Source: Nonomuraea roseoviolacea subsp. carminata (GTDB lineage: Bacteria > Actinomycetota > Actinomycetes > Streptosporangiales > Streptosporangiaceae). From it: a stretch of 64,000 nucleotides of DNA. A program made the position numbers and the translations under genes. This document shows, in pieces, positions 38,427 to 45,658 of this stretch; position 1 is the stretch's first letter; each line of letters begins with the position of its first letter. The stretch lies in NCBI RefSeq assembly GCF_024172185.1, contig NZ_JAMZEC010000001.1, forward strand, positions 8,965,001 to 9,029,000, in the 5' to 3' direction. Below the pieces are notes generated by a model, which worked only from the letters and a program-made list of their open reading frames with translations, made no database searches and was not told where the DNA came from.

Positions 38427-39890
38427 ATGCCCCGAACCGCCGTGGCGACCCCACCCGCGACCCTCGACCAGCTCCTTGACCGAGGGCGAGCACAGGGTCA
38501 CCTTTCTCTCGCGGAGCTGCGTCACGCGTTCGCCGACGCCGGGATCAACCCCGCCGAGGGCCGGTCGATCCTGCGCGAGCTCACCGAGGCGGGCGTCAGC
38601 CTGGCCGCCGAGGACGAGCCGTCCCTGAGCCGGTCCGCGACGCGTACGACCGCGAGGAAGACCACCACGACGAAGTCCACCACGACGAGGACCGCTACCA
38701 AGCGCCCGGCCAAGCCGCAGTCTACCGGCTCCGGTGCCGCCGAGTCCAAAACCGAGATCACATCCGTCCGCTCCCTGGGCGAGGCCGGCGACGACGCGCC
38801 CGCGGCCCCCAGGAAGACCCGGGCCAAGTCCGCCAAGGCCGCCGGAGTCACGACCACGACCTCCGTGAAGCCCGAGGCCTCCGACGACGCCGAGCCGGAC
38901 CCCGACGCCCTGGCCCTGGGCGCCGAGGGCGAGGAGGCGGAGCTGGAGACCGAGGTCCTGGACCTCGACGACAACCAGTCGGTCATGGGCGACTCGGTCC
39001 ACACGTATCTCAAGTCGATCGGCCGCCGCACGCTGCTCACCGCGGCGCAGGAGGTCGAGCTGGCCCGGCGCATCGAGGCCGGCCTGTACGCCGAGTACAA
39101 GCTGGAGACCGACCCGACGCTGTCCCCGGCCGCCCGCGAGGACCTCGACCTGGTCGTCCAGGACGGCAGGGAGGCCAAGGACCACATGCTGGAGGCCAAC
39201 CTCCGGCTGGTCGTCTCCGTCGCCAAGAAGTACACCGACCGCGGCATGTCGCTGCTCGACGTGGTCCAGGAGGGCAACCTGGGCCTCATCAGGGCGGTCG
39301 AGAAGTTCGACTACACCAAGGGCTTCAAGTTCTCCACGTACGCCATGTGGTGGATCCGCCAGGCCATACAGCGCGGCTTCGCCGACTCGGCCCGGACGAT
39401 CCGGCTGCCCGTGCACGTGCTGGAGATGCTCTCGAAGCTGTCGCGCGTCGAGCGCGACATGCACCAGCGCCTCGGCCGTGAGCCCACGCCGGAGGAGCTG
39501 GCCAGGGAGCTGGACAAGACGCCCGACCAGATCGAGGAGCTGCTGCGCACCAGCCGTCAGCCGATCTCGCTCAACGCGACCATCGGCGAGGACGGCGAGA
39601 CCACGATCGGCGACCTCATCGAGGACGTCGACTCCCCCGAGGCGTCGGAGATCGTCGACCGTCAGCTGCTGGGCGACCAGCTGCGGGGCGTGCTCGACAA
39701 CCTGTCGCCGCGCGAGTCGAAGATCATGGCGCTGCGGTTCGGGCTGGTCGACGGCAAGCCGCACACCCTCGACGAGATCGGCAAGCACCTGGGGCTGACC
39801 CGGGAGCGCATCCGGCAGCTCGAGAAGGAGTCGCTGTCCAAGCTGCGCCACCCGAGCAACACCCGTCCGCTGCTCGACTGGGCCAGCTGA
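38427..39890 (+). CDS. sigA: Principal RNA polymerase sigma factor (HrdB/SigA)
   Basis: A 487-residue group 1 sigma-70. Region 1.1-like start (TLDQLLDRGRAQGHLSLAEL), a long Lys/Thr/Ala-rich linker (about residues 66-185), region 1.2 (DSVHTYLKSIGRRTLLTAAQ), region 2 with LRLVVSVAKKYTDRGMSLLD, VVQEGNLGLIRAVEKFDYTK, GFKFSTYAMWWIRQAIQRGF, region 3, and region 4 DEIGKHLGLTRERIRQLEKE. The ATG at 38427 has a perfect GGAGGAGGTG upstream. It directs housekeeping transcription. A clean terminator follows at 39902-39935. Confidence 0.96.
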   Translation: MPRTAVATPPATLDQLLDRGRAQGHLSLAELRHAFADAGINPAEGRSILRELTEAGVSLAAEDEPSLSRSATRTTARKTTTTKSTTTRTATKRPAKPQSTGSGAAESKTEITSVRSLGEAGDDAPAAPRKTRAKSAKAAGVTTTTSVKPEASDDAEPDPDALALGAEGEEAELETEVLDLDDNQSVMGDSVHTYLKSIGRRTLLTAAQEVELARRIEAGLYAEYKLETDPTLSPAAREDLDLVVQDGREAKDHMLEANLRLVVSVAKKYTDRGMSLLDVVQEGNLGLIRAVEKFDYTKGFKFSTYAMWWIRQAIQRGFADSARTIRLPVHVLEMLSKLSRVERDMHQRLGREPTPEELARELDKTPDQIEELLRTSRQPISLNATIGEDGETTIGDLIEDVDSPEASEIVDRQLLGDQLRGVLDNLSPRESKIMALRFGLVDGKPHTLDEIGKHLGLTRERIRQLEKESLSKLRHPSNTRPLLDWAS

Positions 39891-39901
39891 CCCACGCACC
39901 A

Positions 39902-39935
39902 CGAAAAGCCCCGGCTCTCCAGCCGGGGCTTTTCG
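39902..39935. terminator. Bidirectional terminator after sigA
   Basis: Perfect 15-bp inverted repeat: CGAAAAGCCCCGGCT (39902-39916), loop CTCC, AGCCGGGGCTTTTCG (39921-39935). A-run and T-run on the two flanks make it work for the convergent gene at 39959 as well. Confidence 0.85.
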
Positions 39936-39958
39936 CCGTGGTCACCGGGGTCGGGCCG

Positions 39959-40357
39959 TCAGCGCACCGCGGGGACGGGGCGCGGGATGCGCGGGATGCC
40001 CCACAGGCGGTTCTCCTCGCGCAGGGTGCGCAGCCCCTCGACCTCGTCGGTCCACAGCCGCCCCGCCGGGGTGGCCTTGGCCTTGCGGCGGGCGATGCGG
40101 TCGTCGTAGGCGCGCACGCCGAACGTGGCCCGCTGCCCCGCCTCGGCCGCCCGCAGCGCCTCGGTCAGCGCCTTGTCGAACGCCGTGCCGGCGGCCAGCA
40201 GCTCGACCTCGTCGGCGTCGGCGGCCCGCAGGTCGCGCAGCACCCGCTCGGCCTGCCTGGCCTTCTCCAGCAACTCGGGGAAGCTCTTGGAGATCTCCAG
40301 GTCCGCGTGGTAGCGGACCTCGGCCTCCCGGCTCACCCGCGGACGGAAAAACGCCAT
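39959..40357 (-). CDS. Conserved hypothetical protein, 132 residues
   Basis: Starts MAFFRPRVSREAEVRYHADL (ATG 40357, AAGGGG upstream). Soluble, helical, highly charged (KSFPELLEKARQAERVLRDL; ADADEVELLAAGTAFDKALT), ending RLWGIPRIPRPVPAVR. I do not recognise a named domain; coiled-coil character is likely in residues about 25-75. Convergent with sigA through a shared terminator and divergent from a TetR gene. Confidence 0.7.
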   Translation of the reverse strand: MAFFRPRVSREAEVRYHADLEISKSFPELLEKARQAERVLRDLRAADADEVELLAAGTAFDKALTEALRAAEAGQRATFGVRAYDDRIARRKAKATPAGRLWTDEVEGLRTLREENRLWGIPRIPRPVPAVR

Positions 40358-40450
40358 CGGCTCTGCCCCTTCGCACAGTCGTCCTGTTGTCCGCGACAAG
40401 GGTACGCCTCTCCGCGACACACCACGTCATCGGACCTCGGCGACGGCCTT

Positions 40451-40470
40451 TACATAGTAAGATCACCGGC
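40451..40470 (+). promoter_or_regulatory. Leaderless TetR promoter with small palindrome
   Basis: -10 TAAGAT (40458-40463), 7 nt to ATG 40471. The palindrome TTAC-ATA-GTAA (40450-40460) overlaps the -10. Confidence 0.5.
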
Positions 40471-41031
40471 ATGCCCGCCAAGAGGCCACCGGTCCCCCTG
40501 TCCCGCGAGCGCATCATCGAGACCGCGCTGCACATCGCCGACACGCAGGGGCTGCGCCGGCTCACCATGCGCCGGCTCGGCGACGCGCTCCAGGTGGAGG
40601 CCATGGCCATCTACCACCACCTGCCGCGGGGCAAGGAGGCGCTGATGGACGCGCTGGCCGAGCACGTCACCGCCGTCCACGTGGAGCCGGCCGCGAGCTG
40701 GCAGGACACCGCCCGGGCGTGGTGCCGGGCCAGCCGCGAGCTGCTGCGCGACCACCCGGGCGTGCTGGCCCTCGCGCTGACCAAGCCGCCCAAGGGCGCC
40801 ACGGCGATCTCCATCAGGGAGCAGACGGACCAGCTCGCCGAGGCGGGCCTGCCGGACGCGGCCGAGGCGGTGCGGGCGCTGCGGGCGTTCGTCTTCGGGA
40901 GCGTGGCGGTCGAGGTGCAGCAGTCGGGCTGGGCCGACCCCGAGGTGGACGAGTGGGTGCGGCGCGACGAGCGGGCGGACGCCGACTTCGAGCGCGGCCT
41001 GGACGCGCTGCTCCGGGGCCTGCGAGCGTAG
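40471..41031 (+). CDS. TetR-family regulator (TetR_C_1 type)
   Basis: A 186-residue protein. HTH: SRERIIETALHIADTQGLRR, LTMRRLGDALQVEAMAIYHH, LPRGKEALMDALAEH, in the tetracycline-repressor style with a TetR_C_1-like domain (WCRASRELLRDHPGVLALAL, and FVFGSVAVEVQQSG). The start at 40471 is preceded by TAAGAT at the leaderless spacing. No obvious target lies downstream (277-bp gap); the divergent gene at 39959-40357 or the TetR gene itself may be regulated. Confidence 0.88.
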   Translation: MPAKRPPVPLSRERIIETALHIADTQGLRRLTMRRLGDALQVEAMAIYHHLPRGKEALMDALAEHVTAVHVEPAASWQDTARAWCRASRELLRDHPGVLALALTKPPKGATAISIREQTDQLAEAGLPDAAEAVRALRAFVFGSVAVEVQQSGWADPEVDEWVRRDERADADFERGLDALLRGLRA

Positions 41032-41193
41032 CCGCCCACGTCTCCGCCGGTGGCGCTGGAGGATCGCTACAGAAGATCTCGCGCCCCGGCCGGGCAAAGG
41101 GTTGCGAACCTAGTGGCGTGTCGAGCTTGGCCCGTTATCCTGCATAAGGCACGCTGTGTCGAGGGTCACACCATCCGGGCATCCTCCTCTAAC

Positions 41194-41227
41194 AGTCCGA
41201 ACGGACTATGTCGGATTATGTGACATA
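41194..41227 (+). promoter_or_regulatory. Two inverted repeats in the DUF5999 leader
   Basis: AGTCCG-AA-CGGACT (41194-41207) and TATGTC (41207-41212) / GACATA (41222-41227), in an AT-richer leader of 277 bp (41032-41308) that holds no other supported gene. Confidence 0.5.
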
Positions 41228-41308
41228 CGCCGCACACTTGCTAAGACCATCAGCCCGAGCCGCTCCCGTGCCCGCGGGGGCCTTTCACGAGATATCGGAG
41301 GCACGCCG

Positions 41309-41500
41309 ATGTGCCCGCACGACCCGGTCTGTCCGTCCGCCGAGGCGCCCGACCGTGAGGCAGCACGCACCGTCGCGTGCCACCCCGAGCAGGGGTGGAG
41401 CCTGCTCTGCAACGGCGTGGTCCTGTTCGAGGACACCGGGGAGCTGCTGCCGGGGGGCACCGCCATCGCCCCGCACCGCCCCGTCGTGGGCGCCGCCTGA
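41309..41500 (+). CDS. DUF5999 family small protein
   Basis: A 63-residue protein starting MCPHDPVCPSAEAPDREAAR, with the DUF5999 features C-x2-H...C near the N-terminus, VACHPEQGWSLLCNGVVLFE and DTGELLPGGTAIAPHRP. Four cysteines plus two histidines suggest a small metal-binding knuckle. The family is restricted to actinomycetes and common in streptomycetes, and its function is unknown. ATG 41309 has GGAGG 8 nt upstream. Its leader has two inverted repeats, which suggests regulated expression. Confidence 0.9.
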   Translation: MCPHDPVCPSAEAPDREAARTVACHPEQGWSLLCNGVVLFEDTGELLPGGTAIAPHRPVVGAA

Positions 41501-41588
41501 GCCGCGCGTCCGCCTCGGACGTCGCCACGCGGAGGCCACCGGGCACGCGCCGCCCGGCCCTCCCCACCATCGGATCACGCGCGTCGGA

Positions 41589-42179
41589 TCACGCGTACGA
41601 CATGACCCAGCCGGCGACCACCTCGCCGACCCTGGCCGGGTCCTTCTTCAGGTCGTGCCCCTCCCCCGGCAGCACCACGAGCCGCGCCGCGTCGGCGGCG
41701 TCCGGCACCCCGAACGGGTCACGGTCCCCGTTCACCACGAGCACGTCGACGCCCGCGCCGCGCAGCTCGTCCGCCCTGGAACGTTCCGGCTTGCCGGGCG
41801 GGTGCAGCGGGAACGCGAGGGCGACCACGGCCGCGGCACCGACGTCCTTGGCGGTGCGGCAGGCGACCCGCGCGCCGTTGCTCCGCCCGCCCTGCACCAG
41901 CGGCAGGTCCGGCACGGCCGAACGCAGCTCCGCCAGGACGGCGCGCCACGCCTCGTCCTGCCGTTCCGCCGAACCCGGGGCGCGCGCCCCCGCCAGCCTG
42001 AACGGCTGCGTCACCCGGGCCACGCTCGCCCCCGCCGCGAGGGCCGCGTCGCGCACGGCCAGCAGGTCGGGCGCGTCGACTCCCCCGGCCGACCCGTGGG
42101 TCAGCACGAGCAGCAGCCGGGGCCGCTCCGCCTCCTCCAGCTGGACCAGCGCGCGCCCGCGCGGCGTCATGACCTCCAT
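41589..42179 (-). CDS. Dienelactone-hydrolase-like alpha/beta hydrolase
   Basis: A 196-residue small alpha/beta hydrolase of the KANL3/Tex30-like branch. Strand RLLLVLTHGSAGGVDAPDLL; nucleophile region LVQGGRSNGARVACRTAKDV (G-R-S-N-G elbow, Ser); VLVVNGDRDPFGVPDA (Asp); LPGEGHDLKKDPARV (His). The catalytic triad is therefore complete. Start set at ATG 42179 (MEVMTPRGRALVQLEE), with TACGGT 6 nt upstream suggesting leaderless initiation. Substrate unknown. It follows the S26 peptidase gene on the same strand after a 170-bp gap with a 17-bp triplicated repeat, so it is probably not part of that locus. Confidence 0.82.
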   Translation of the reverse strand: MEVMTPRGRALVQLEEAERPRLLLVLTHGSAGGVDAPDLLAVRDAALAAGASVARVTQPFRLAGARAPGSAERQDEAWRAVLAELRSAVPDLPLVQGGRSNGARVACRTAKDVGAAAVVALAFPLHPPGKPERSRADELRGAGVDVLVVNGDRDPFGVPDAADAARLVVLPGEGHDLKKDPARVGEVVAGWVMSYA

Positions 42180-42306
42180 GCGAGAACCGTATCGGGCGAC
42201 CCCCCGCGACCTCCCGCCGGACCCGCCGGACCCGCCGCACGACCGCCTTCCGCGCCCGCCGCGAGCCCGCGCCACCGGCACGCCCGGCCGCGCGTCGCCA
42301 CGTGAG

Positions 42307-42357
42307 CGGCCGGGTCACCGGAACGGCCGGGTCACCGGAGCGGCCGGGTCACCGGCG
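42307..42357. repeat. Stop-spanning 17-bp tandem repeat after the S26 peptidase gene
   Basis: Three adjacent 17-bp units (CGGCCGGGTCACCGG plus two variable bases) at 42307-42323, 42324-42340 and 42341-42357. The last lies at the gene end and contains the stop (TCA on the plus strand), which is copied in the other two. Confidence 0.9.
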
Positions 42358-42795
42358 CACGACCACGCCGAGCACCTGGTCGGCCCGCACCGTGCCGTAG
42401 TGGCGGGAGTCGCGGCTGCCCGCCGGGTTGTCGCCGAGGAGCACCAGCCGGCCCTGCGGGACGAGTCCGGACGGCTGCCGGTCCCAGGCGGGCAGGTACG
42501 GCGGCTCGGGGTCCCCCGCGACGGCGGCCACCCGCTTGACCACCCAGCGGGCCATCGCCCCGTCCCTCCCCTCCCCCGGCCGGCACGGGCCCGGCTCCTC
42601 GACCACCACGACGTCTCCCCGCTGTGGCACCGCGCCGGGTGAGCGCCGCACCCGCACCCGGTCGCCGGCACGCAGGGTCGGCTCCATGCTCGCCCCGCTG
42701 ACCGTCAGCACGACCGTCCCCCCTCTCCGGCGGCTCACGGCCGCGGCGGCGAGCAACGACAGCAGGGCGACCAGCGTGACGACGAGCGTCGTCAT
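42349..42795 (-). CDS. S26-family signal peptidase-like protein of the peptide locus
   Basis: A 148-residue type I signal peptidase-like protein. An N-terminal membrane helix (MTTLVVTLVALLSLLAAAAV) is followed by the catalytic Ser box VLTVSGASMEPTLRAGDRV, then VPQRGDVVVVEEPG, the general-base Lys box RWVVKRVAAVAGDPEPP, and the closing box LLGDNPAGSRDSRHYGTV. All conserved boxes are present, so it should be active outside the membrane. Its ATG overlaps the ABC exporter stop (ATGA). Located in an operon with a cysteine-rich peptide whose leader ends A-x-A, it is the likely leader peptidase, replacing the C39 domain absent from the exporter. Confidence 0.88.
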   Translation of the reverse strand: MTTLVVTLVALLSLLAAAAVSRRRGGTVVLTVSGASMEPTLRAGDRVRVRRSPGAVPQRGDVVVVEEPGPCRPGEGRDGAMARWVVKRVAAVAGDPEPPYLPAWDRQPSGLVPQGRLVLLGDNPAGSRDSRHYGTVRADQVLGVVVRR

Positions 42796-44612
42796 CCGAC
42801 CTCCTCGGGGGCTGGCGAGCGGTATCCGGACGCCTGCAGGTCGAAGAGCCGGGCGTACGCGCCGGCCCGCGCCATGAGCTGGTCGTGGCTGCCCTGCTCC
42901 ACGATCCGCCCGCCGGACAGCACCACGATCGTGTCCGCCTCTCGGACCGCGCCCAGCCGGTGCGAGATGAGCAGGCTCGTCAGCCCGCGCCGGTGCTCGC
43001 CCAGCCGGGTGTGCACCTCGTGCTCCGCCTCGGCGTCCAGCGCGGAGCTGGGCTCGTCGAGGACGAGCAGGTCGGGCCGGTCGAGGACGAGTCCCCGGGC
43101 GATCGACAGCCGCTGCCACTGGCCGCCGGACAGCACCACGCCGGTGTCCGGGTCGGCCCGGTCGGCCTCGGAGAAGAACATCCTGGTCAGCATCGTCTCG
43201 TAGCCCTTCGGCAGGCCGGCCAGGACGTCGTGGACGCCGGCGCGCCGGGCCGCCGCCTCGATCCGCGCCGGCTCCTCCAGGGCGCTCACGTCCCCGATGG
43301 CGATGTTCTCGGCCGCCGTGAGCTCGTACGCGACGGCGTCCTGGAAGACGGCCCGGATCCGGCGCCGCAGCTCGGCGGGGTCGAGGTCGCGCAGGTCGAC
43401 GCCGTCCCACAGCACCGCGCCGCGGGTCGGGTCGTAGAGCCGGCACAGCAGCTTGACCACCGTGGTCTTGCCGGCTCCGTTGAGCCCCACGAGCGCCGTC
43501 GCCCGGCCCTGCGGCAGCACGAGGTTGACGCCGCGCAGCACCCACGGCTGGTCGTCGGCGTACCGGAACCACACGTCGCGCAGCTCGATCCCCCGGCGCA
43601 GCCGCCGGGCGGGCAGCGGCGCGCTCCTGACGGGCAGGTCCGGCGCCTCGTCCACGACGGCCAGGTAGTGGCCGAACAGCAGGAGCGCCTGGTGGACGGA
43701 CACGCCCTCGGCCACCACGCTGGACAGCGCGCCCTGGACGGCGGCGACCGCCGCGACGACCAGCGCCACGTCGCCGACCGTCAGGGCCCCGGACACGGCC
43801 GAGCGGACCGCCGCCACCAGCAGCGCGCCGGCCACGGCGGCGGCCAGCGCCGCCAGCGAGCCCTGGAGCGCGAGCTGGCGCCGGTCCACGCTCCGGCCCG
43901 CGTCGTGGATCAGCTTGATCTCGGCCGCCATCCGCCTCCACAGGTACGCTCCCGCGCCGAACAGGCGCACCTCCTTGGCGGCCTGCGGGTTGACCAGCAG
44001 GTTGGCGTAGAAGATCTCGCGGCGTTCGGCCTGGCCGGTCTCGGCGATCATCGCCGCGCGCCGGCGGCTCAGCGCCAGTTCGGCCAGCAGGGTCGGCACG
44101 GCGGCGAGCAGGACCGCGACCGCCATCCACGGTCCGAGCACGAGCAGGGTGCCGGCGAACCCGGCGACCGTCACAACCCCCTGGATCACGCCGAGGCCGC
44201 CCTCCACCACCATCCACGGGCTGCCGACGCCGCTGCTCCGCGCGATCTGCAGCCGGTCCAGGAACACCGGGTCCTCGAAGGGCCGCAGACCCACGAACCG
44301 GTCGGCCGCCGCGTAGATCCGCGAGGTGGCCAGCAGCTGCACCCGCCGGTCGCTCTCGGCCCGCAGGTAGCGGACGGCGTGCGGCACCAGGGAGCCGGCG
44401 ACCCCCACGACGGCGAGCGCGGCGGCCGGACCGGCCACGTCCGGCCACCGCACCTGCGCGGCGGCCAGCCGGTCGATGAGGATCTTGGTCAGCCAGGCGG
44501 CGGCCAGGGGCGACAGTCCCCCCACGGCCGCCAGCAGGACGTACGCGATGACCTGCTTCGGGGCGCCGGCCCGGACGAGCCCCAGCGCCCGCGTGAGCGA
44601 GCGGAACGACAT
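42792..44612 (-). CDS. ABC exporter (fused TMD-NBD) of the peptide locus
   Basis: A 606-residue half-transporter. It opens directly with the membrane domain (KQVIAYVLLAAVGGLSPLAA), about six helices, and no N-terminal C39 peptidase. NBD: Walker A ALVGLNGAGKTTVVKLLCRL; signature VLSGGQWQRLSIARGLVL; Walker B LLVLDEPSSALD; H-loop SLLISHRLGAVREADTIVVL. The type is that of bacteriocin/lantibiotic exporters that lack their own protease. The gene lies between the TlpA-like gene (12 bp away) and the S26 peptidase (4-bp overlap), so all three are one operon. Probable cargo: the eight-cysteine peptide encoded upstream. Confidence 0.9.
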   Translation of the reverse strand: MSFRSLTRALGLVRAGAPKQVIAYVLLAAVGGLSPLAAAWLTKILIDRLAAAQVRWPDVAGPAAALAVVGVAGSLVPHAVRYLRAESDRRVQLLATSRIYAAADRFVGLRPFEDPVFLDRLQIARSSGVGSPWMVVEGGLGVIQGVVTVAGFAGTLLVLGPWMAVAVLLAAVPTLLAELALSRRRAAMIAETGQAERREIFYANLLVNPQAAKEVRLFGAGAYLWRRMAAEIKLIHDAGRSVDRRQLALQGSLAALAAAVAGALLVAAVRSAVSGALTVGDVALVVAAVAAVQGALSSVVAEGVSVHQALLLFGHYLAVVDEAPDLPVRSAPLPARRLRRGIELRDVWFRYADDQPWVLRGVNLVLPQGRATALVGLNGAGKTTVVKLLCRLYDPTRGAVLWDGVDLRDLDPAELRRRIRAVFQDAVAYELTAAENIAIGDVSALEEPARIEAAARRAGVHDVLAGLPKGYETMLTRMFFSEADRADPDTGVVLSGGQWQRLSIARGLVLDRPDLLVLDEPSSALDAEAEHEVHTRLGEHRRGLTSLLISHRLGAVREADTIVVLSGGRIVEQGSHDQLMARAGAYARLFDLQASGYRSPAPEEVG

Positions 44613-44624
44613 GAGCGCTCGCGC

Positions 44625-45194
44625 TCAGCTCGCGGCCGGCACCGCGGCGGCGGCGTCCCGGCTCGCCACCGGCTCGAAGTCGAAGCCGGACGCGCCCACC
44701 ACTCCCTCTTCGACCAGCACGAAGGCGGGGAATCCGCTGACGCCGAACGCCCTCTGCACCGGGCCCTGGTCGGGCTCGACCACGACCGTGGCGACCGGGA
44801 GGAGCTGCTCGACCATCTCCGCCGTGTCGTCCGGCGTCCCCACGACGACCGCCAGCACCTCGGCGGGGCCGCCGCGCCGGGCCGCCGCGTGCTCGACGAA
44901 CAGCGGCATCCGCTCCTTGCACGGCCCGCAGCCGGGCGAGAAGAACCCGACCAGGGGCCGTTCGCCCACCGACGTCAGGGTGATCGACCGGCCGCCCACC
45001 TCGGCCGTCTCGAAGTGGCCCACCGTGGCGCCCGCAGGGAGCGCGACGTCGGTCCCGCCCACGCCGAGCGGGCCGGTGCGCAGGTCGGCCAGCTCGGCGG
45101 TGTGCTCGCGCAGCCGGCGCACGACACCGAAGGTGAACAGCAGATTGGCCAGCGCCAGTACTCCGACGAGGATCAGCGCCGCGGTCTGGTACAT
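44625..45194 (-). CDS. Membrane-anchored TlpA/MauD-like thioredoxin-fold protein
   Basis: A 189-residue protein. One N-terminal membrane anchor (ALILVGVLALANLLFTFGVV), then an extracytoplasmic thioredoxin domain with PLVGFFSPGCGPCKERMPLF (active site C-G-P-C) and the cis-Pro loop FGVSGFPAFVLVEEG. CGPC is typical of TlpA/ResA-type thiol-disulfide proteins; MauD of the methylamine cluster has the same architecture. Beside an eight-cysteine peptide gene and its exporter, the natural role is to form, break or reshuffle the peptide's disulfides after export. It is the first accessory gene after the precursor and its hairpin. Confidence 0.87.
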   Translation of the reverse strand: MYQTAALILVGVLALANLLFTFGVVRRLREHTAELADLRTGPLGVGGTDVALPAGATVGHFETAEVGGRSITLTSVGERPLVGFFSPGCGPCKERMPLFVEHAAARRGGPAEVLAVVVGTPDDTAEMVEQLLPVATVVVEPDQGPVQRAFGVSGFPAFVLVEEGVVGASGFDFEPVASRDAAAAVPAAS

Positions 45195-45251
45195 CAGGGG
45201 TCCTCCACACGTGAAGCGATAAGAAGCCGGCGAAGCGGTGAACGGTGGCTC

Positions 45252-45291
45252 GGGCGCGCCGGGGCCGCGACGAGCGGGCCCCGGCGCGCCC
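45252..45291 (-). terminator. Perfect 15-bp hairpin between precursor and accessory genes
   Basis: GGGCGCGCCGGGGCC (45252-45266), 10-nt loop, GGCCCCGGCGCGCCC (45277-45291), starting 15 nt beyond the precursor stop and 57 nt before the TlpA-like start. No U-tract. This position suits partial termination or mRNA stabilisation, giving more precursor than accessory protein. Confidence 0.75.
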
Positions 45292-45306
45292 TCACCGGTG
45301 GGACAC

Positions 45307-45492
45307 TCAGCAGCCGAGGCCGACGTAGTAGCAGGGGCCGCACGGCTGAAGGTCGCAGCACGTCTTCTTGTACAGGCGCGGGCCTGAGCAGTAGCACGAG
45401 ATGCTGTAGCAGGTCTTGATGGCGTGCGCGGTCGCCTTCGGCACCACGGCGTTCACCATGCGGTCGGCGAGTGCGCTGATCTGACGGGTCAT
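45307..45492 (-). CDS. Eight-cysteine precursor peptide (candidate RiPP or bacteriocin)
   Basis: A 61-residue peptide with ATG 45492 and AAGGAG 6 nt upstream. The first 24 residues (MTRQISALADRMVNAVVPKA then THA) have no cysteine and no real hydrophobic core, like a cytoplasmic leader. Residues 22-24 are A-H-A, a signal peptidase type cleavage rule. The remaining 37 residues contain all eight cysteines (positions 28, 33, 35, 45, 46, 51, 54, 61), with many Tyr, Gly and Lys, ending VGLGC. The Cys count is even. Downstream on the same strand are a CGPC thioredoxin, an ABC exporter and an S26 peptidase. I do not recognise the family. A lanthipeptide is unlikely: no LanB/C/M gene is nearby. Confidence 0.82.
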   Translation of the reverse strand: MTRQISALADRMVNAVVPKATAHAIKTCYSISCYCSGPRLYKKTCCDLQPCGPCYYVGLGC

Positions 45493-45658
45493 GGTTCTCC
45501 TTCTGTGCGGCGCCGGCGGCCCATCGCGCGCCGGCGCGCCTTCATGGAACCCCGCGGCCCCGGACCGCCACCAGGACGCGGAACCGGATCTTGAGCCTGA
45601 CGTTGAACCGGACGTACCGTAAGGGCGTTAACGGGCAGACACCGGGGAGGCCGCTGGA
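45493..45658. promoter_or_regulatory. Divergent control region of the peptide locus
   Basis: 166 bp between the precursor and the large regulator. It holds a direct repeat GAACCGGA at 45581-45588 and 45605-45612 (24 bp start to start). It also has TACCGT (45615-45620), a possible -10 for the regulator, and ribosome sites for both genes. The direct repeat is a candidate binding site for the XRE/NB-ARC protein. Confidence 0.5.

Noticed and set aside
45307..45492. Thiopeptide, lanthipeptide or lasso precursor
   Set aside because: No YcaO/dehydratase, LanC/LanM or asparagine-synthetase-like and transglutaminase-like genes nearby, and the core has few Ser/Thr relative to Cys.
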